Part shown: piece after piece, positions 25,034 to 34,700 of the stretch
How positions within the stretch are numbered: position 1 is the stretch's first letter
Layout: every line of letters begins with the position of its first letter
DNA from: Bacteroidota bacterium
GTDB taxonomy: Bacteria > Bacteroidota > Bacteroidia > Chitinophagales > Chitinophagaceae
Length of the DNA stretch: 56,589 bases
Direction of reading: 5' to 3'
Assembly (NCBI GenBank): GCA_030706685.1
Contig: JAUZOA010000027.1
Location: 1-56,589 of the forward strand
The notes under the pieces: model-generated
Told to the model about the DNA's origin: nothing
The model's input: the letters and a program-made list of their open reading frames with translations, nothing else
Database searches by the model: none
Made by a program: the position numbers and the translations under genes

Positions 25034-25369
25034 ATGAACGACGATGTGTTTAAGGGAGAGTTACCCGGGTCAAGGGCCTACTCGGAAGCCATAGCCCAGG
25101 ATATGAGCATTATGGCCTTCTACCAGCCGGGTAAGATTTTTAGAAATTTCCGCCACGTAGTGAAAAAGGAAGTCAACGTCTGGGTACAAGAGTCAAATGA
25201 AGAAAATGAACTGGCAACATTTTCGGTACATTATTTCGGTCGCTGCCAGTTTTGGTTACACAAAATAGAGGGTGAATGGGAACTTATACTTCCTGCTGTG
25301 AACGAAAATGGCCAGGATGACGCAGAACTTGTAAGGCGGGTCGGGTACTTACTGGACTCGTTGCTGTAA
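25034..25369 (+). CDS. Hypothetical protein, 111 residues
   Basis: The ATG at 25034 is chosen because the frame upstream of it runs into the RAYT downstream palindrome. The sequence is protein-like and evenly composed: it has AYSEAIAQDMSIMAFYQPGK, NFRHVVKKEVNVWVQES, and HYFGRCQFWLHKIEGEWEL. It looks like a small mixed alpha/beta domain; no family is recognised and no signal or membrane segment is seen. The RAYT element lies immediately upstream and may have cut it from an original start or promoter. Next gene on the other strand is the last gene of the eCIS operon. Confidence 0.5.
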   Translation: MNDDVFKGELPGSRAYSEAIAQDMSIMAFYQPGKIFRNFRHVVKKEVNVWVQESNEENELATFSVHYFGRCQFWLHKIEGEWELILPAVNENGQDDAELVRRVGYLLDSLL

Positions 25370-25380
25370 TTTTTACGAGC

Positions 25381-25485
25381 CATGCAGAATTGTTTAGTGG
25401 TATTTGCGCCATTGGTTGGCGCTTCCCGCTAAGTTGATGACAGATCAACCTTACGGAAAATAAGGAAGCGCCAACAATCTGCATG
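25381..25485. repeat. Long imperfect inverted repeat with nested hairpin
   Basis: The right arm (25464-25485) reads GGAAGCGCCAACAATCTGCATG. Its complement is split on the left into CATGCAGA(A)TTGTT (25381-25394) and TTGGCGCTTCC (25416-25426), separated by a 21-bp insertion; the inner part GTTGGCGCTTCC/GGAAGCGCCAAC is perfect over 12 bp. Inside the loop AAGTTGAT and ATCAAC pair again. It sits downstream of the convergent end of the eCIS operon. Confidence 0.8.
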
Positions 25486-25605
25486 TCGCCCTGGTACACA
25501 TAGTTATCAAAATAGAAAATAGCTATACTTTGTTTGCGGGATTATATCTCCCCCTGTACTCCTATGTTAATAGATTTACATTATTCTAAAATTCGCTATC
25601 CGTTT

Positions 25606-26976
25606 TCAAACCAACTTTCCCTCCTTGGATAATTCTCTTTGTATTCCCAGTGTAAGCAGCCCGATAGAAATTTCTTTTTGCTTTTGTTCCATGGCTGCCA
25701 GGCAACAATATTGCACGATATTCATAATATTGGCGCCGGTAAGTTTATAACGCTGTGCGATCTGTTGCAAATCTGTTTCCACAGCGGGTTTAAGTTTGCG
25801 GGGAAAGGCTTTTTTCCATATAAGCAACTGCTCTTCGGGACTTGGATAGGGAAAATAAACGATAGATTGAAAGCGCCGGGCAAATGCTTCATCTATATTT
25901 GCTTTGAGGTTACTGGCCAGGACCACCAAACCTTCGAAGGTCTCAATTCTTTGCATGAGGTAAGATACTTCCTGGTTGGCATAACGGTCGTGAGCATCTT
26001 TTACCTGGGTTCTTTTACCAAAAAGAGCATCCGCTTCATCAAAGAACAATATCCAGTTTTTATATTCCGCTTCATCAAAAAGACGGGCGAGATTTTTTTC
26101 TGTTTCACCTATATATTTCGACACCAGGCCTGACAGGTCGACGCGAAAAACGTATTTCTTAAATTCTTTTCCCAATAAATTAGCACAAAGTGTTTTTCCT
26201 GTGCCCGGTGGCCCAAAAAACAAAGCCCGGTAGCCGGGATTGAGTTTTTTGCTCATGCCTAATTGCTTCATCAATTTCCCGCTATGATAAAACCACGATC
26301 TGATTTCATTGATCTGCTGCCTGACATTTGGATTTAATACCATGTCATTCCATTCCAAAGATGTTTTCAGCCGTTGCGCGGGGAAATTAGAACTATAATG
26401 AGGAAGATGCTCTTTGCCCGTGGTGAAATACGTGATCAATGACTGGCTCATCATTAATTTACCGCTCATCAGCGGTTCCCCGTCCGGTGGGGCCTCCAGC
26501 CAGGCAATCTTTTTTTTCGCAAACAGGTGCCCGGGTCCGAACAAACGATGAAATAATTCCTGGCAGGCACACCAATCTTCCCCGGCCAGTAAGAACAATA
26601 CGGTTTCTCCTGTGGGCAGAAAGCCCCTGAATTGCTTGCCACGTACACCGCCGATGATGGGAAAATCACCGGGCTGCGGCAACGCTTCCTGGATCTGCTG
26701 GTCGAAAAATTCAGGCCGCACATGCGGCGTAAGTGCGATGAGAAGAAGATAATGTTCTTCTATACTCAGTTTATTTTTTCTGACAAATTGTGACAATGGA
26801 TCCGTTCCATGATCAAATGCCGGCAGAAAATAAGATGAGCTTCCTTTAATACCGGCAAAATGCGCACGGATACGGGCCTGTATAAGTTCACCAAGGATGT
26901 CAAAATAATAATTGATATCCGATAAGGCGGGGATTATTTTGCCGGCTGCTGCTTTGTAATGAAGATCAGGTAGCAT
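25606..26976 (-). CDS. eCIS AAA+ ATPase (Afp15/Pvc15-like)
   Basis: 456 residues. An N-terminal domain of about 240 residues precedes an AAA+ module with Walker A GPPGTGKT at 255-262, Walker B ILFFDEAD at 309-316 and an arginine-finger region (FARRFQ) near 367. Length and domain order match the AAA ATPase conserved at the end of Afp/PVC-type eCIS operons, where it is needed for particle assembly or cargo loading rather than being part of the particle. It is the last gene of the run here, 28 bp after the small DUF4157 gene. No signs of decay. Confidence 0.9.
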   Translation of the reverse strand: MLPDLHYKAAAGKIIPALSDINYYFDILGELIQARIRAHFAGIKGSSSYFLPAFDHGTDPLSQFVRKNKLSIEEHYLLLIALTPHVRPEFFDQQIQEALPQPGDFPIIGGVRGKQFRGFLPTGETVLFLLAGEDWCACQELFHRLFGPGHLFAKKKIAWLEAPPDGEPLMSGKLMMSQSLITYFTTGKEHLPHYSSNFPAQRLKTSLEWNDMVLNPNVRQQINEIRSWFYHSGKLMKQLGMSKKLNPGYRALFFGPPGTGKTLCANLLGKEFKKYVFRVDLSGLVSKYIGETEKNLARLFDEAEYKNWILFFDEADALFGKRTQVKDAHDRYANQEVSYLMQRIETFEGLVVLASNLKANIDEAFARRFQSIVYFPYPSPEEQLLIWKKAFPRKLKPAVETDLQQIAQRYKLTGANIMNIVQYCCLAAMEQKQKEISIGLLTLGIQRELSKEGKLV

Positions 26977-27004
26977 GATTTTTGTATAAATGGTAAATAA
27001 TCAA

Positions 27005-27778
27005 TTATCCGTTTTGCTGCACTACATGCGCTAACTCATGCGCCAGTAATTCTCTCCCGGATAAAGCTTCGGGTTTATACATGCCTTCATTAAAGTAAAT
27101 ATCATACCCGTGTGCGAAGGCCAGTGCGTGGATCGCTTCGCACATGCCGGCGGCTTCTTTATCGGTATGTATCCGCACATCTTTAAAACTGGTGCGGAAC
27201 TTCCCTTCCATATCTCTTCGCAAATCATCGGGCAGGGCAAAACCCATCCCTTTTCTTTTCGCCAGCAGGTTTTCAAAAGATGGTGTTGCCGTATCCTTTT
27301 CTTCAGCATCTTCTGTTGCAGCAGCCCTTTGCACACGTGGATCTGCTTTTGCCTGCACAGGCTTTTCTTCTTGTTTCTCCTCCTTTTGAACAGGCTTCTC
27401 TTCTTCTTTTTTGTCTGCTTTCTGAACAGGTTTTTCTTCTTCTTTCTTTTCTGCCTTACTTATTTTTTCATCTTCTTTTTTTTCTGCTTTTTGAACAGGC
27501 TTTTCTTCTTCCTTTTTGTCCGCTTTCTGAACGGGTTTTTCTTCTTCTTTCTTTTCCGCCTTCTGTAACTGTGTTATTTTTTTTGCTGCCGAATCGGCTT
27601 CCTTTTCTGCAGGGTCCCCGGCCTTGCCGACGCTTAATTTGCGCTGGACCGGCCTGCCGCCAAAGAAAATCGGTTGTTCTGTATTTTGCTTATCGAAAAA
27701 AGGTTTTTGCTTTTCCGATGGCAGTTTGCGTCTTGCGCGTGATCTTCTTAAACCCATAAAATTTATTTTTAGATACAT
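27005..27778 (-). CDS. DUF4157 protein, eCIS-associated
   Basis: 257 residues. The N-terminal part has PIFFGGRPVQRKLSVGKAGD followed by PAEKEADSAAKKI, the short conserved motif that precedes DUF4157 in eCIS-linked proteins. Residues about 70-150 are a Lys/Glu repeat with a 12-residue period (A-E-K-K-E-E-E-K-P-V-Q-K). The C-terminus is a DUF4157 domain with VRIHTDKEAA, AFAHGYDIYFNEGMYKPEAL and the zinc-protease-like HELAH at 247-251, after which the protein ends within six residues, so no separate toxin domain is attached. Its ATG overlaps the stop of the large DUF4157 gene (TAATG), coupling the two. Likely cargo, adaptor or processing protein; function unproven. Confidence 0.8.
   Translation of the reverse strand: MYLKINFMGLRRSRARRKLPSEKQKPFFDKQNTEQPIFFGGRPVQRKLSVGKAGDPAEKEADSAAKKITQLQKAEKKEEEKPVQKADKKEEEKPVQKAEKKEDEKISKAEKKEEEKPVQKADKKEEEKPVQKEEKQEEKPVQAKADPRVQRAAATEDAEEKDTATPSFENLLAKRKGMGFALPDDLRRDMEGKFRTSFKDVRIHTDKEAAGMCEAIHALAFAHGYDIYFNEGMYKPEALSGRELLAHELAHVVQQNG
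27355..27559 (-). repeat. Coding tandem repeat, 36-bp period
   Basis: Five and a half units coding K-K-E-E-E-K-P-V-Q-K-A-[E/D]; the third unit is shorter and diverged (EDEKISK). It forms the charged linker of the DUF4157 protein and could vary in copy number. Confidence 0.7.
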
Positions 27779-30700
27779 TAAGTTGTTGCCGGAGCCGTCG
27801 GCGCCTGTGATGCCACTTTGGCCGCTTCCTGTTTCTGCTGTTCCGCTACCCGGAGTTCGGTGATAAATGCATCGTAATCGCCGGGCGAAATACGGGCCCG
27901 GAACATTTTAAATACCATAGCTTTTCCTATTTTTTGATTTAAGGGAAGCTCAGATTTTCTTAATTCATTTTTGAGCTGTTCAAACTCTTCATACTCCTGG
28001 ATCTTTACTTCTTCTTCCACCGAATCCATAATAAAAGCTTTCATCTCCTCATCATCCTTGTATTTTTTTTGCATCTGTTTGGCATAGTCCGTTGGTGAGA
28101 AGTCCTCGTCCTTACGGGAGGACCGCATATCATCAGCGATTTGTTGCCGCAACTTATCCTTGGCCAGTTTACGTTCTTTCTTTGCTTCGCCATTAATTCC
28201 GCCATCGAGGGCTGCTTTTCCCTGTTCACCTGAAAAATCCGGCTTTTCAATATTCAACTGTTCAAAGCCTGGCCGGATGAGGTTTCCCTGTTCGTCAAAT
28301 TTCAACGGGAAGTTTACCTTCAGCGACAAGCCACTCAGGTCTGCGGATCCTTCGGCCAATATCCATTCCTTATAATATAAATTAATAGTGGTGACCCAGA
28401 GATCAAGATCAACGCTGACACTGCCTTTCAACCGGAAAATAGCTTTGGGGTTCACGGCCACATACGCATTGATCTCTTTCAGTTGTAATCCTTTTTCATT
28501 GTTCCAGGTGGCATCAATAGCGCCACCGGCTTCTGCTTCCACGCCAATGCCCGCATCTCCCGCCAATGAACCTTTTATTTCTGCAATCAATACCTGGGCA
28601 CCAAGTGAAGCTTTTATTTCCATATAGGCTTCGGCTATTGCTTTGGAGCCAACTTCTCCATGAATGGTCACCTGCGCGGTTTCGATTTCGTTAATGTTCG
28701 TTTCAGTGAACGCAATCGTGAGCTCTTTTAATACCAGCGGATCCCATTTGAAATTGAAGTAGGCGCCGCCACCGATCTCAAAGAAAATACTGACACCGGG
28801 CACTCCTACCAACGGAATTTTAATAGTAGGGAACTCGACAATCTTCTTATGAATGTCCACCCCTTCCCCAAATGGCTTAAGATCCTTGACGGTGAAACTT
28901 CCGGCAACGAGGAATTGCTTGTCCGGTGTCACCCTTACGTTGATAGTACCCTTGCTTCCCTTGAAAAGGTCAACGGTCAGTGAACCGAAACCGAATATCA
29001 CCAGGTCACCTTTTTGCGGTTCGCCCTGCGGCTGCCCTTTTTCATCGACAGCTTTATTGGTAACACCCAGTTCAACGGTGCCATCGAATCTTCCTTTCTT
29101 ATAATTTACCCTGGTGCGAACATCAAAGACGCCGTCCTCGTAGAAGACCGTTAATGTGATATCGCCCAACCCGGGCACCGGCGGAAAATCAGGTACCGCG
29201 GTGCCGGCAAGACCCAAAATGACAGGGCCATTATTCTTATTGAAGACGGTCACTGTCACTGATCCTGATTTAATGCCCGTCATTTTTTTCAATGTTGCTG
29301 TTGCCGTTATCTTATACCCTACTCCTTCAGTATAACTGCCGGCAAATACAACCGAATCAACTCCCGGCACATCCAGTTTCCCGTCGCCGCTAAAGCTAAT
29401 AGTATTGCCTTCATATTTAACAGTCAGGTGGGCTTCCTTCACACCTTTGATTGCACCGGCCGCTACACCGAGATGCCCTTCTATTGACCATTTGCCATCA
29501 ACATAACTGAGTTTGACCTTAGCAGGGTTAAACGTTTTGCTATCGAAATTGAATTCGCCTTCAAAAGCCACTGTGCCCTTACTGTTGACCAATGCCCTGA
29601 TGGAACCTTCTCCTACTTTCTCAATTGCGAAATTTACATAGCCTTCAAACTCGATACCTATCGTTCCTGCCCTGATGGCAAGGCTAAGCCCATTGATCTT
29701 AAATGGTGAAGGAACTTTTATTTCTTCGGCAGTAAAGACTTTTTCCAGGTAAAACTCATTGCCCCGAACGACAAATTCGATATTGGCTTTGGAAATTATA
29801 GGAACAGTAGGCAATATTTTTGCGCGCATTACAATTCCGTCCTTATCATCAATGTCCAGTTGCAGTATCTCGATAGGGCTCAACCGCGCCACTTCAAACC
29901 TCTCTTTGAAATCTTTACTCCATTCCTGTGAATTAAGATAACCGACGTTTGGCAAGCCCTGCAACGAGTATACATTTACAGGAAACTCCTTGGGTGCGCC
30001 TTTCGTTGTCTTTAATATCTTATTGATCTTATCTCCGTCTTTAAACACATGCACTTTGATCGTGCTTCCACTTTTTATTACGTTATCATCGCCGACCTTA
30101 ATCGAATCTTTGGTTGCTGTCAGCGAAAGACTTCCGACCCTTATCACCGTAGATCCATCGGTTTTCAATTTATAGGGTTTACCGCCCTGTTGCCGAAGAA
30201 ACAGGGTCACCTCGTCTTTTTGCCCCGTTACTCCCAGGTCTTTCAAATCCTTGTCAGTTGCAGGCTTCAAAACTTTAACGGAAACGCCTTCTTTAATGTC
30301 TTTCTTTGTATAAGTATCCTGGTCCTTCTTCGCCGGAGTTATTGCAAGTTTACCGTCCACACTTTCAAATGTAACGGTGAACCTGCCGCTGCCTTTCACT
30401 TCATTCACATCGGGCTTACCCTTCGCCCAAAAGTTACTTTCCTTGTGCGCTTCATCAATCAGTGCTTTTATCCTGTCATCTTTTTCTTTTTTAACTGCTT
30501 TCCCCGATGCTATATTAACTGCAGCATCCAGCAACCAGAAGTTGCTGTAATCATCGGCGCCTCCAATCTGGAATTCATGAATATGATCAACATGAAACGA
30601 ATGGGCCTTTCCTTTTGAATCCCAGAAAGGTCTTACTGCTTTTTTTACCAGGTCCTCCTTTGTGCCAATCACCATGCCCTTTTCATACTTCAAGACGTAA

Positions 30701-31773
30701 GTATCTTTTTTGTCTCCTATGGGAGTTGTTTTGCTGATCTTTTCTTCGATGAATGTAGTCAGCTCAGTCTTGCTTTCCGCTAATGCATCCTTTTCCCATT
30801 TTTCCACTTGCTTATTGTCTCTTTCCTTAGCAGGAATTTCCAGTTTACCGCTTTTGGTGCCGTCCAGTTTAAAGTCAGGTACACTTATTTTTGCGACTTT
30901 CAGCGCGTAGGTGTTCCCGGCCCGCTCGACCTTCCCCAGCTTCTTTTTGCTTTCATGCGGGTTTTTTTCGCCACCGCCTGTGTCGTCTGTTTTCCTTTGT
31001 ACATTTCCTGCAGGCGCTGCACCCTGCTGTACCGTATGCGTTAATTCATGTGCCAGCAAATGATCGCCCGATGAAGTACCGGGTTTGTATTCCCCCTGAT
31101 TAAAATAAATATCATTACCATGCGCGAACGCTTTTGCACCAATCTGATCATTCATCTGGGCTGCATCTTTATCCGTATGAACTTTCACATTACTGAAATC
31201 AGTCCCAAAGCCAGATTCCATTTTTTCTCTTGTATCATTTGGCAGAAATGTGCCCCTTCCCCTGGATGACTGAAGCGTTGAATCTATAGCATCGGGCTCA
31301 CCGGTTGAGACTCCATCCTGCGCTTTACGCTGCAAAGGCATCTCATCACTGGGAGCAAGATTCGCCGTATTCAATTCGAGTGGGGTCGGACTTTCAAATG
31401 CACGCTTTCGCTGTAAACGACTAATGTTATTGCTCAATGGCATTGTCTTTACCTGGCTATTTCCCTTATTATTGGAGTCATTAGGCGTTTCGGGTGAAGC
31501 AGGCGGCGCCGCATGTTCATGTTGCATCACCCGGTCGGCCATAGCATCTGCTTCTTTCTCATATACATCATCCGACGGATGTATTTCGAGTTGGGCCTGT
31601 ACCGTATTGCCATTGGTAAAGAACGGAGCCAATGAAGGTTTTGTTTGTACAGGTGATTGTGAGGATGTATGTTCCGGGCCAGAGGTCTCATTCTTTTTGG
31701 CAAAGAAAGAACTGCCATTCTCTTTGGAATGATGATTAGCTGCCGAAGAAGACTTTTGACCCGGTAATTTCAT
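27778..31773 (-). CDS. Large DUF4157 protein with HNH-like motif, candidate eCIS cargo
   Basis: 1331 residues. Residues about 45-85 hold the eCIS-type preamble (PSLAPFFTNGNTVQAQLEIH, then YEKEADAMADRV). A DUF4157 domain at about 174-250 contains VKVHTDKDAAQMND, AFAHGNDIYFNQGEYKPG and HELTH at 242-246. Residues about 390-425 read FHVDHIHEFQIGG...NFWLLDAAVNIASGK, with His394, His397, Asn411 and Asn420 placed as in an HNH/beta-beta-alpha nuclease, although such domains are usually at the C-terminus. The rest (about 500-1240) is a long series of beta-strand-rich repeats and a charged C-terminal coil. It starts 3 bp after the surface protein stop. It could be a payload or an outer appendage; neither is shown. 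Confidence 0.75.
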   Translation of the reverse strand: MKLPGQKSSSAANHHSKENGSSFFAKKNETSGPEHTSSQSPVQTKPSLAPFFTNGNTVQAQLEIHPSDDVYEKEADAMADRVMQHEHAAPPASPETPNDSNNKGNSQVKTMPLSNNISRLQRKRAFESPTPLELNTANLAPSDEMPLQRKAQDGVSTGEPDAIDSTLQSSRGRGTFLPNDTREKMESGFGTDFSNVKVHTDKDAAQMNDQIGAKAFAHGNDIYFNQGEYKPGTSSGDHLLAHELTHTVQQGAAPAGNVQRKTDDTGGGEKNPHESKKKLGKVERAGNTYALKVAKISVPDFKLDGTKSGKLEIPAKERDNKQVEKWEKDALAESKTELTTFIEEKISKTTPIGDKKDTYVLKYEKGMVIGTKEDLVKKAVRPFWDSKGKAHSFHVDHIHEFQIGGADDYSNFWLLDAAVNIASGKAVKKEKDDRIKALIDEAHKESNFWAKGKPDVNEVKGSGRFTVTFESVDGKLAITPAKKDQDTYTKKDIKEGVSVKVLKPATDKDLKDLGVTGQKDEVTLFLRQQGGKPYKLKTDGSTVIRVGSLSLTATKDSIKVGDDNVIKSGSTIKVHVFKDGDKINKILKTTKGAPKEFPVNVYSLQGLPNVGYLNSQEWSKDFKERFEVARLSPIEILQLDIDDKDGIVMRAKILPTVPIISKANIEFVVRGNEFYLEKVFTAEEIKVPSPFKINGLSLAIRAGTIGIEFEGYVNFAIEKVGEGSIRALVNSKGTVAFEGEFNFDSKTFNPAKVKLSYVDGKWSIEGHLGVAAGAIKGVKEAHLTVKYEGNTISFSGDGKLDVPGVDSVVFAGSYTEGVGYKITATATLKKMTGIKSGSVTVTVFNKNNGPVILGLAGTAVPDFPPVPGLGDITLTVFYEDGVFDVRTRVNYKKGRFDGTVELGVTNKAVDEKGQPQGEPQKGDLVIFGFGSLTVDLFKGSKGTINVRVTPDKQFLVAGSFTVKDLKPFGEGVDIHKKIVEFPTIKIPLVGVPGVSIFFEIGGGAYFNFKWDPLVLKELTIAFTETNINEIETAQVTIHGEVGSKAIAEAYMEIKASLGAQVLIAEIKGSLAGDAGIGVEAEAGGAIDATWNNEKGLQLKEINAYVAVNPKAIFRLKGSVSVDLDLWVTTINLYYKEWILAEGSADLSGLSLKVNFPLKFDEQGNLIRPGFEQLNIEKPDFSGEQGKAALDGGINGEAKKERKLAKDKLRQQIADDMRSSRKDEDFSPTDYAKQMQKKYKDDEEMKAFIMDSVEEEVKIQEYEEFEQLKNELRKSELPLNQKIGKAMVFKMFRARISPGDYDAFITELRVAEQQKQEAAKVASQAPTAPATT

Positions 31774-31776
31774 TTT

Positions 31777-34700
31777 TCACTTTTTTGAAGCGGCCCCACG
31801 TTGTTTTATGATCTTACTCATTTTACAGGGTGTCGATTTGGTACGTATGCGATAGGTCAACCCCAATGAATATTGCAGGTTCAAGTTTCCGCTGCTGTTA
31901 TAGCCTCCAAAACCATAATGCGCTTTTATCTCTGCACGGATCATAAAACCCGGGAGTGCCGTTGCAGGCCGGATCAGCACGCCCGCTCCACCATTCACCG
32001 CAAACGTGCCGGATGAGGTGGTAAACTGGTTGAAAAGTAAAGCCCCGATACCTGCTGTCAGATAAGGAAACACGGGACTCTTGCTGATATAATCGTTGCT
32101 GATATAGTAAAGTCCGTTCAGGTTGATGTTATATACCGTTCCAGCCCGCTTGACAGTGTCATGCGTGAAAGTGAGACCAAGTTCTGCTTCGACTCCCCAA
32201 CGCGGATGCAGGTTAATACCGGCACGTATATTAAATCCATATCCATCCTGTACAGGCAGTTTTTTATCAAAATCAAACCGGTGAAACATAGCGCTGAAGA
32301 AAGACCTGTATCGTGGTGCATTGCCGTAGGGAGTGGGATCTTTCCCATCAGGAATACCATCGTTATCGCTATCGGGGTCAATTACATTCGGATAACTATC
32401 GCAATCACAATTGCCTGCCGGTTCGTCCCCGTCTTTAATACCATCATTATCGCTATCAGTATCCAATTGGCACGGTATGCCGTCATGATCGTAATCACCC
32501 TGGAATTCATCAACGTCCTTTAAACCATCTCCATCCTGGTCGCCTGTAACAGGCAATGGCACATGCACTGTAGCCACTCCTGATGCCGGGGCAAAACAGC
32601 CATCGCCATTAAAAATGGCTGTTGTTTTCCAGTCGCCTCCTTCTATCACCACATGTTGATCGGTATAGCAACCACTGGCATCGGTGATCACCTGTTTAAA
32701 GATCGGGTTGCCCGCAGGATCCTGGTACATCAGCGTAATCGTTGTATTCGGTTGTGCCGGGTTGGTGCATCCATTGGTATAAATAGTCGCACAGCCCCTT
32801 CTTCGACCCTTTTTATCGCTCTTCAGAAATTGCCTGAGATAATATTCGATTAATGATCCGTAGTTATTGCTGTTATAAGGTATGTTTCCGCCGGTTGCTG
32901 CAGGTAATGAGGACAGCCGGCTATTGTTTCCATATTTCTGCAATAAAGAATCAGGATAACAGGCTGATGCGTGTGCAACTATGTCAACAGCTTCCTTTTT
33001 TCGCAATTGCACATAGGGCATGATTCCACTTAACGGAATCAATGTGTGGTCGTTCAACATCGATGCGGTGATCTGTATCGGGAAGTCGGAACAATCAGGG
33101 AATGCGGGTGGCACCAGGATATGCATGTTTACCCGTTTTTCTTCCTGCGGTGCCAGTATCACGAATGAAGGATTCAATGTAAAATCCCAGTTGCCCGGAA
33201 CATTCCTGGTGTCAAAAAACACCGTGCGTGGTCTATCATCCGGGTTAGATACATAAAATGAATAATCGACAGGCGGATAAGGACTGCTATGAGAAACGGC
33301 AATAAATCCTGAATTCTTTTGCGCTTCATTATCCGTACCCGGAGATTCACCGGGTGTAACCGGGGTAATGTCCACAAAGAGACAATAGTGTGACGTACCA
33401 TTATTTAACGCAGTTAACAGATCAGCTCCCCAGTTTGTACCCTCAATGAACTTCAGGTTTAAAATACCGAATACAGTTGCCTTGCCGTCCCCCGCTCCTG
33501 TTTTTGCCGGAATCGTTGTATATACTGATGCGAATTGAGTTTTGGACAAATCACCAACACCTGTGGCAGAGGTTCGAAAAATGCTGAACGTAACAATAAC
33601 ATCTACCGGGATACTACCGGTATTATAAACAGTTCCATTTACTCTTGTATCAACATCACCGGCGATCAATCCCCAGTTATCTCCATTGGTTACTGCACAG
33701 GCCGACCCTTCACATCCGGGAATTACTGTTTCTATATCAGGGCTCAGGTAAGGATGGGCGCTTGTTCCGGCGCGTATATATGAATTGTATACATCTGTTG
33801 GTTTTGTATAGGACAATTCAACGGCATAACTATTGCCTGTCTTTGTAAGGCTTTTGATACTCCATCCTGAAGTGCCAATCTTTTTTTCCCCGGTGCTTCC
33901 GTTTGAATAGGCAAAGCTCAATGTTTCCGGTGGAGCAAGGTTATTCCATTTTGTACGTCCAACCCCATCCGTGATATCTTTGGTGCTATAATAACAAACT
34001 ACGCCATCAAAAGAAGCGCCGGCATTCACTTCATCATCGGCGGCTGTAAATGGCCGTGCCTCGATCCATATATAATGTTTCTCCGTAGAAAGGTCCAGGG
34101 TGCCGTCAAGACCAAGTGCGATAGCGATTTTATCCGAAGCTGAAGTTGATTTTCCTACCGGTATAATGGTCCTTGTTACTGAAGCAATAGGAGTAGTACT
34201 GTTGGAAATGAATTCTACGTTGGTAGTCTTTACCCATGCACCTTTTGCCAGGGCAAACTTTGATTCCCCCAGGGGATGAACGTTGGGCAGTAAGCTGATG
34301 TCGGCCTGCCCGCTACCGTTGTTGGGAATTGCCATCATATCAAATCCTATTGGTGTAATAAACTGGTTGATGATCTGACCCGTGGAAGGATCGAACGAAG
34401 AAAGGTCAACTAATCCAAACTGATGACCGAGACAATGCGCCACTTGTTTCCACCCGGCGTTTCGCAGATTGATCGAAACAGAAAGATCCTTTTTAGCCAT
34501 ACCCACTTTATAGGTCATTTTTTTCACAGCCCAGTAACCGGCTGGTCCCACATCAGAAGGAGTTGTTGTATTCAGGAATAAAAGAAGATGATCAATATTC
34601 GCCAGTTCACTGGCATTAGCAGCCACCAACTGGTTAATGACTTCCTGTACAAGTCCATTGATCGGCGTTTCTGTTGCTGAGTTATAAAAATTAAACGCAT

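Noticed and set aside
25381-25485. Integron attC-like site
   Set aside because: The arm words resemble GTT/AAC boxes but are in the wrong order for attC, and no integrase or cassettes are near.
27110-27568. Long Phe/Leu/Cys-rich frame opposite the DUF4157 linker
   Set aside because: It is the complement of the Lys/Glu codon repeat; low-complexity antisense frame.
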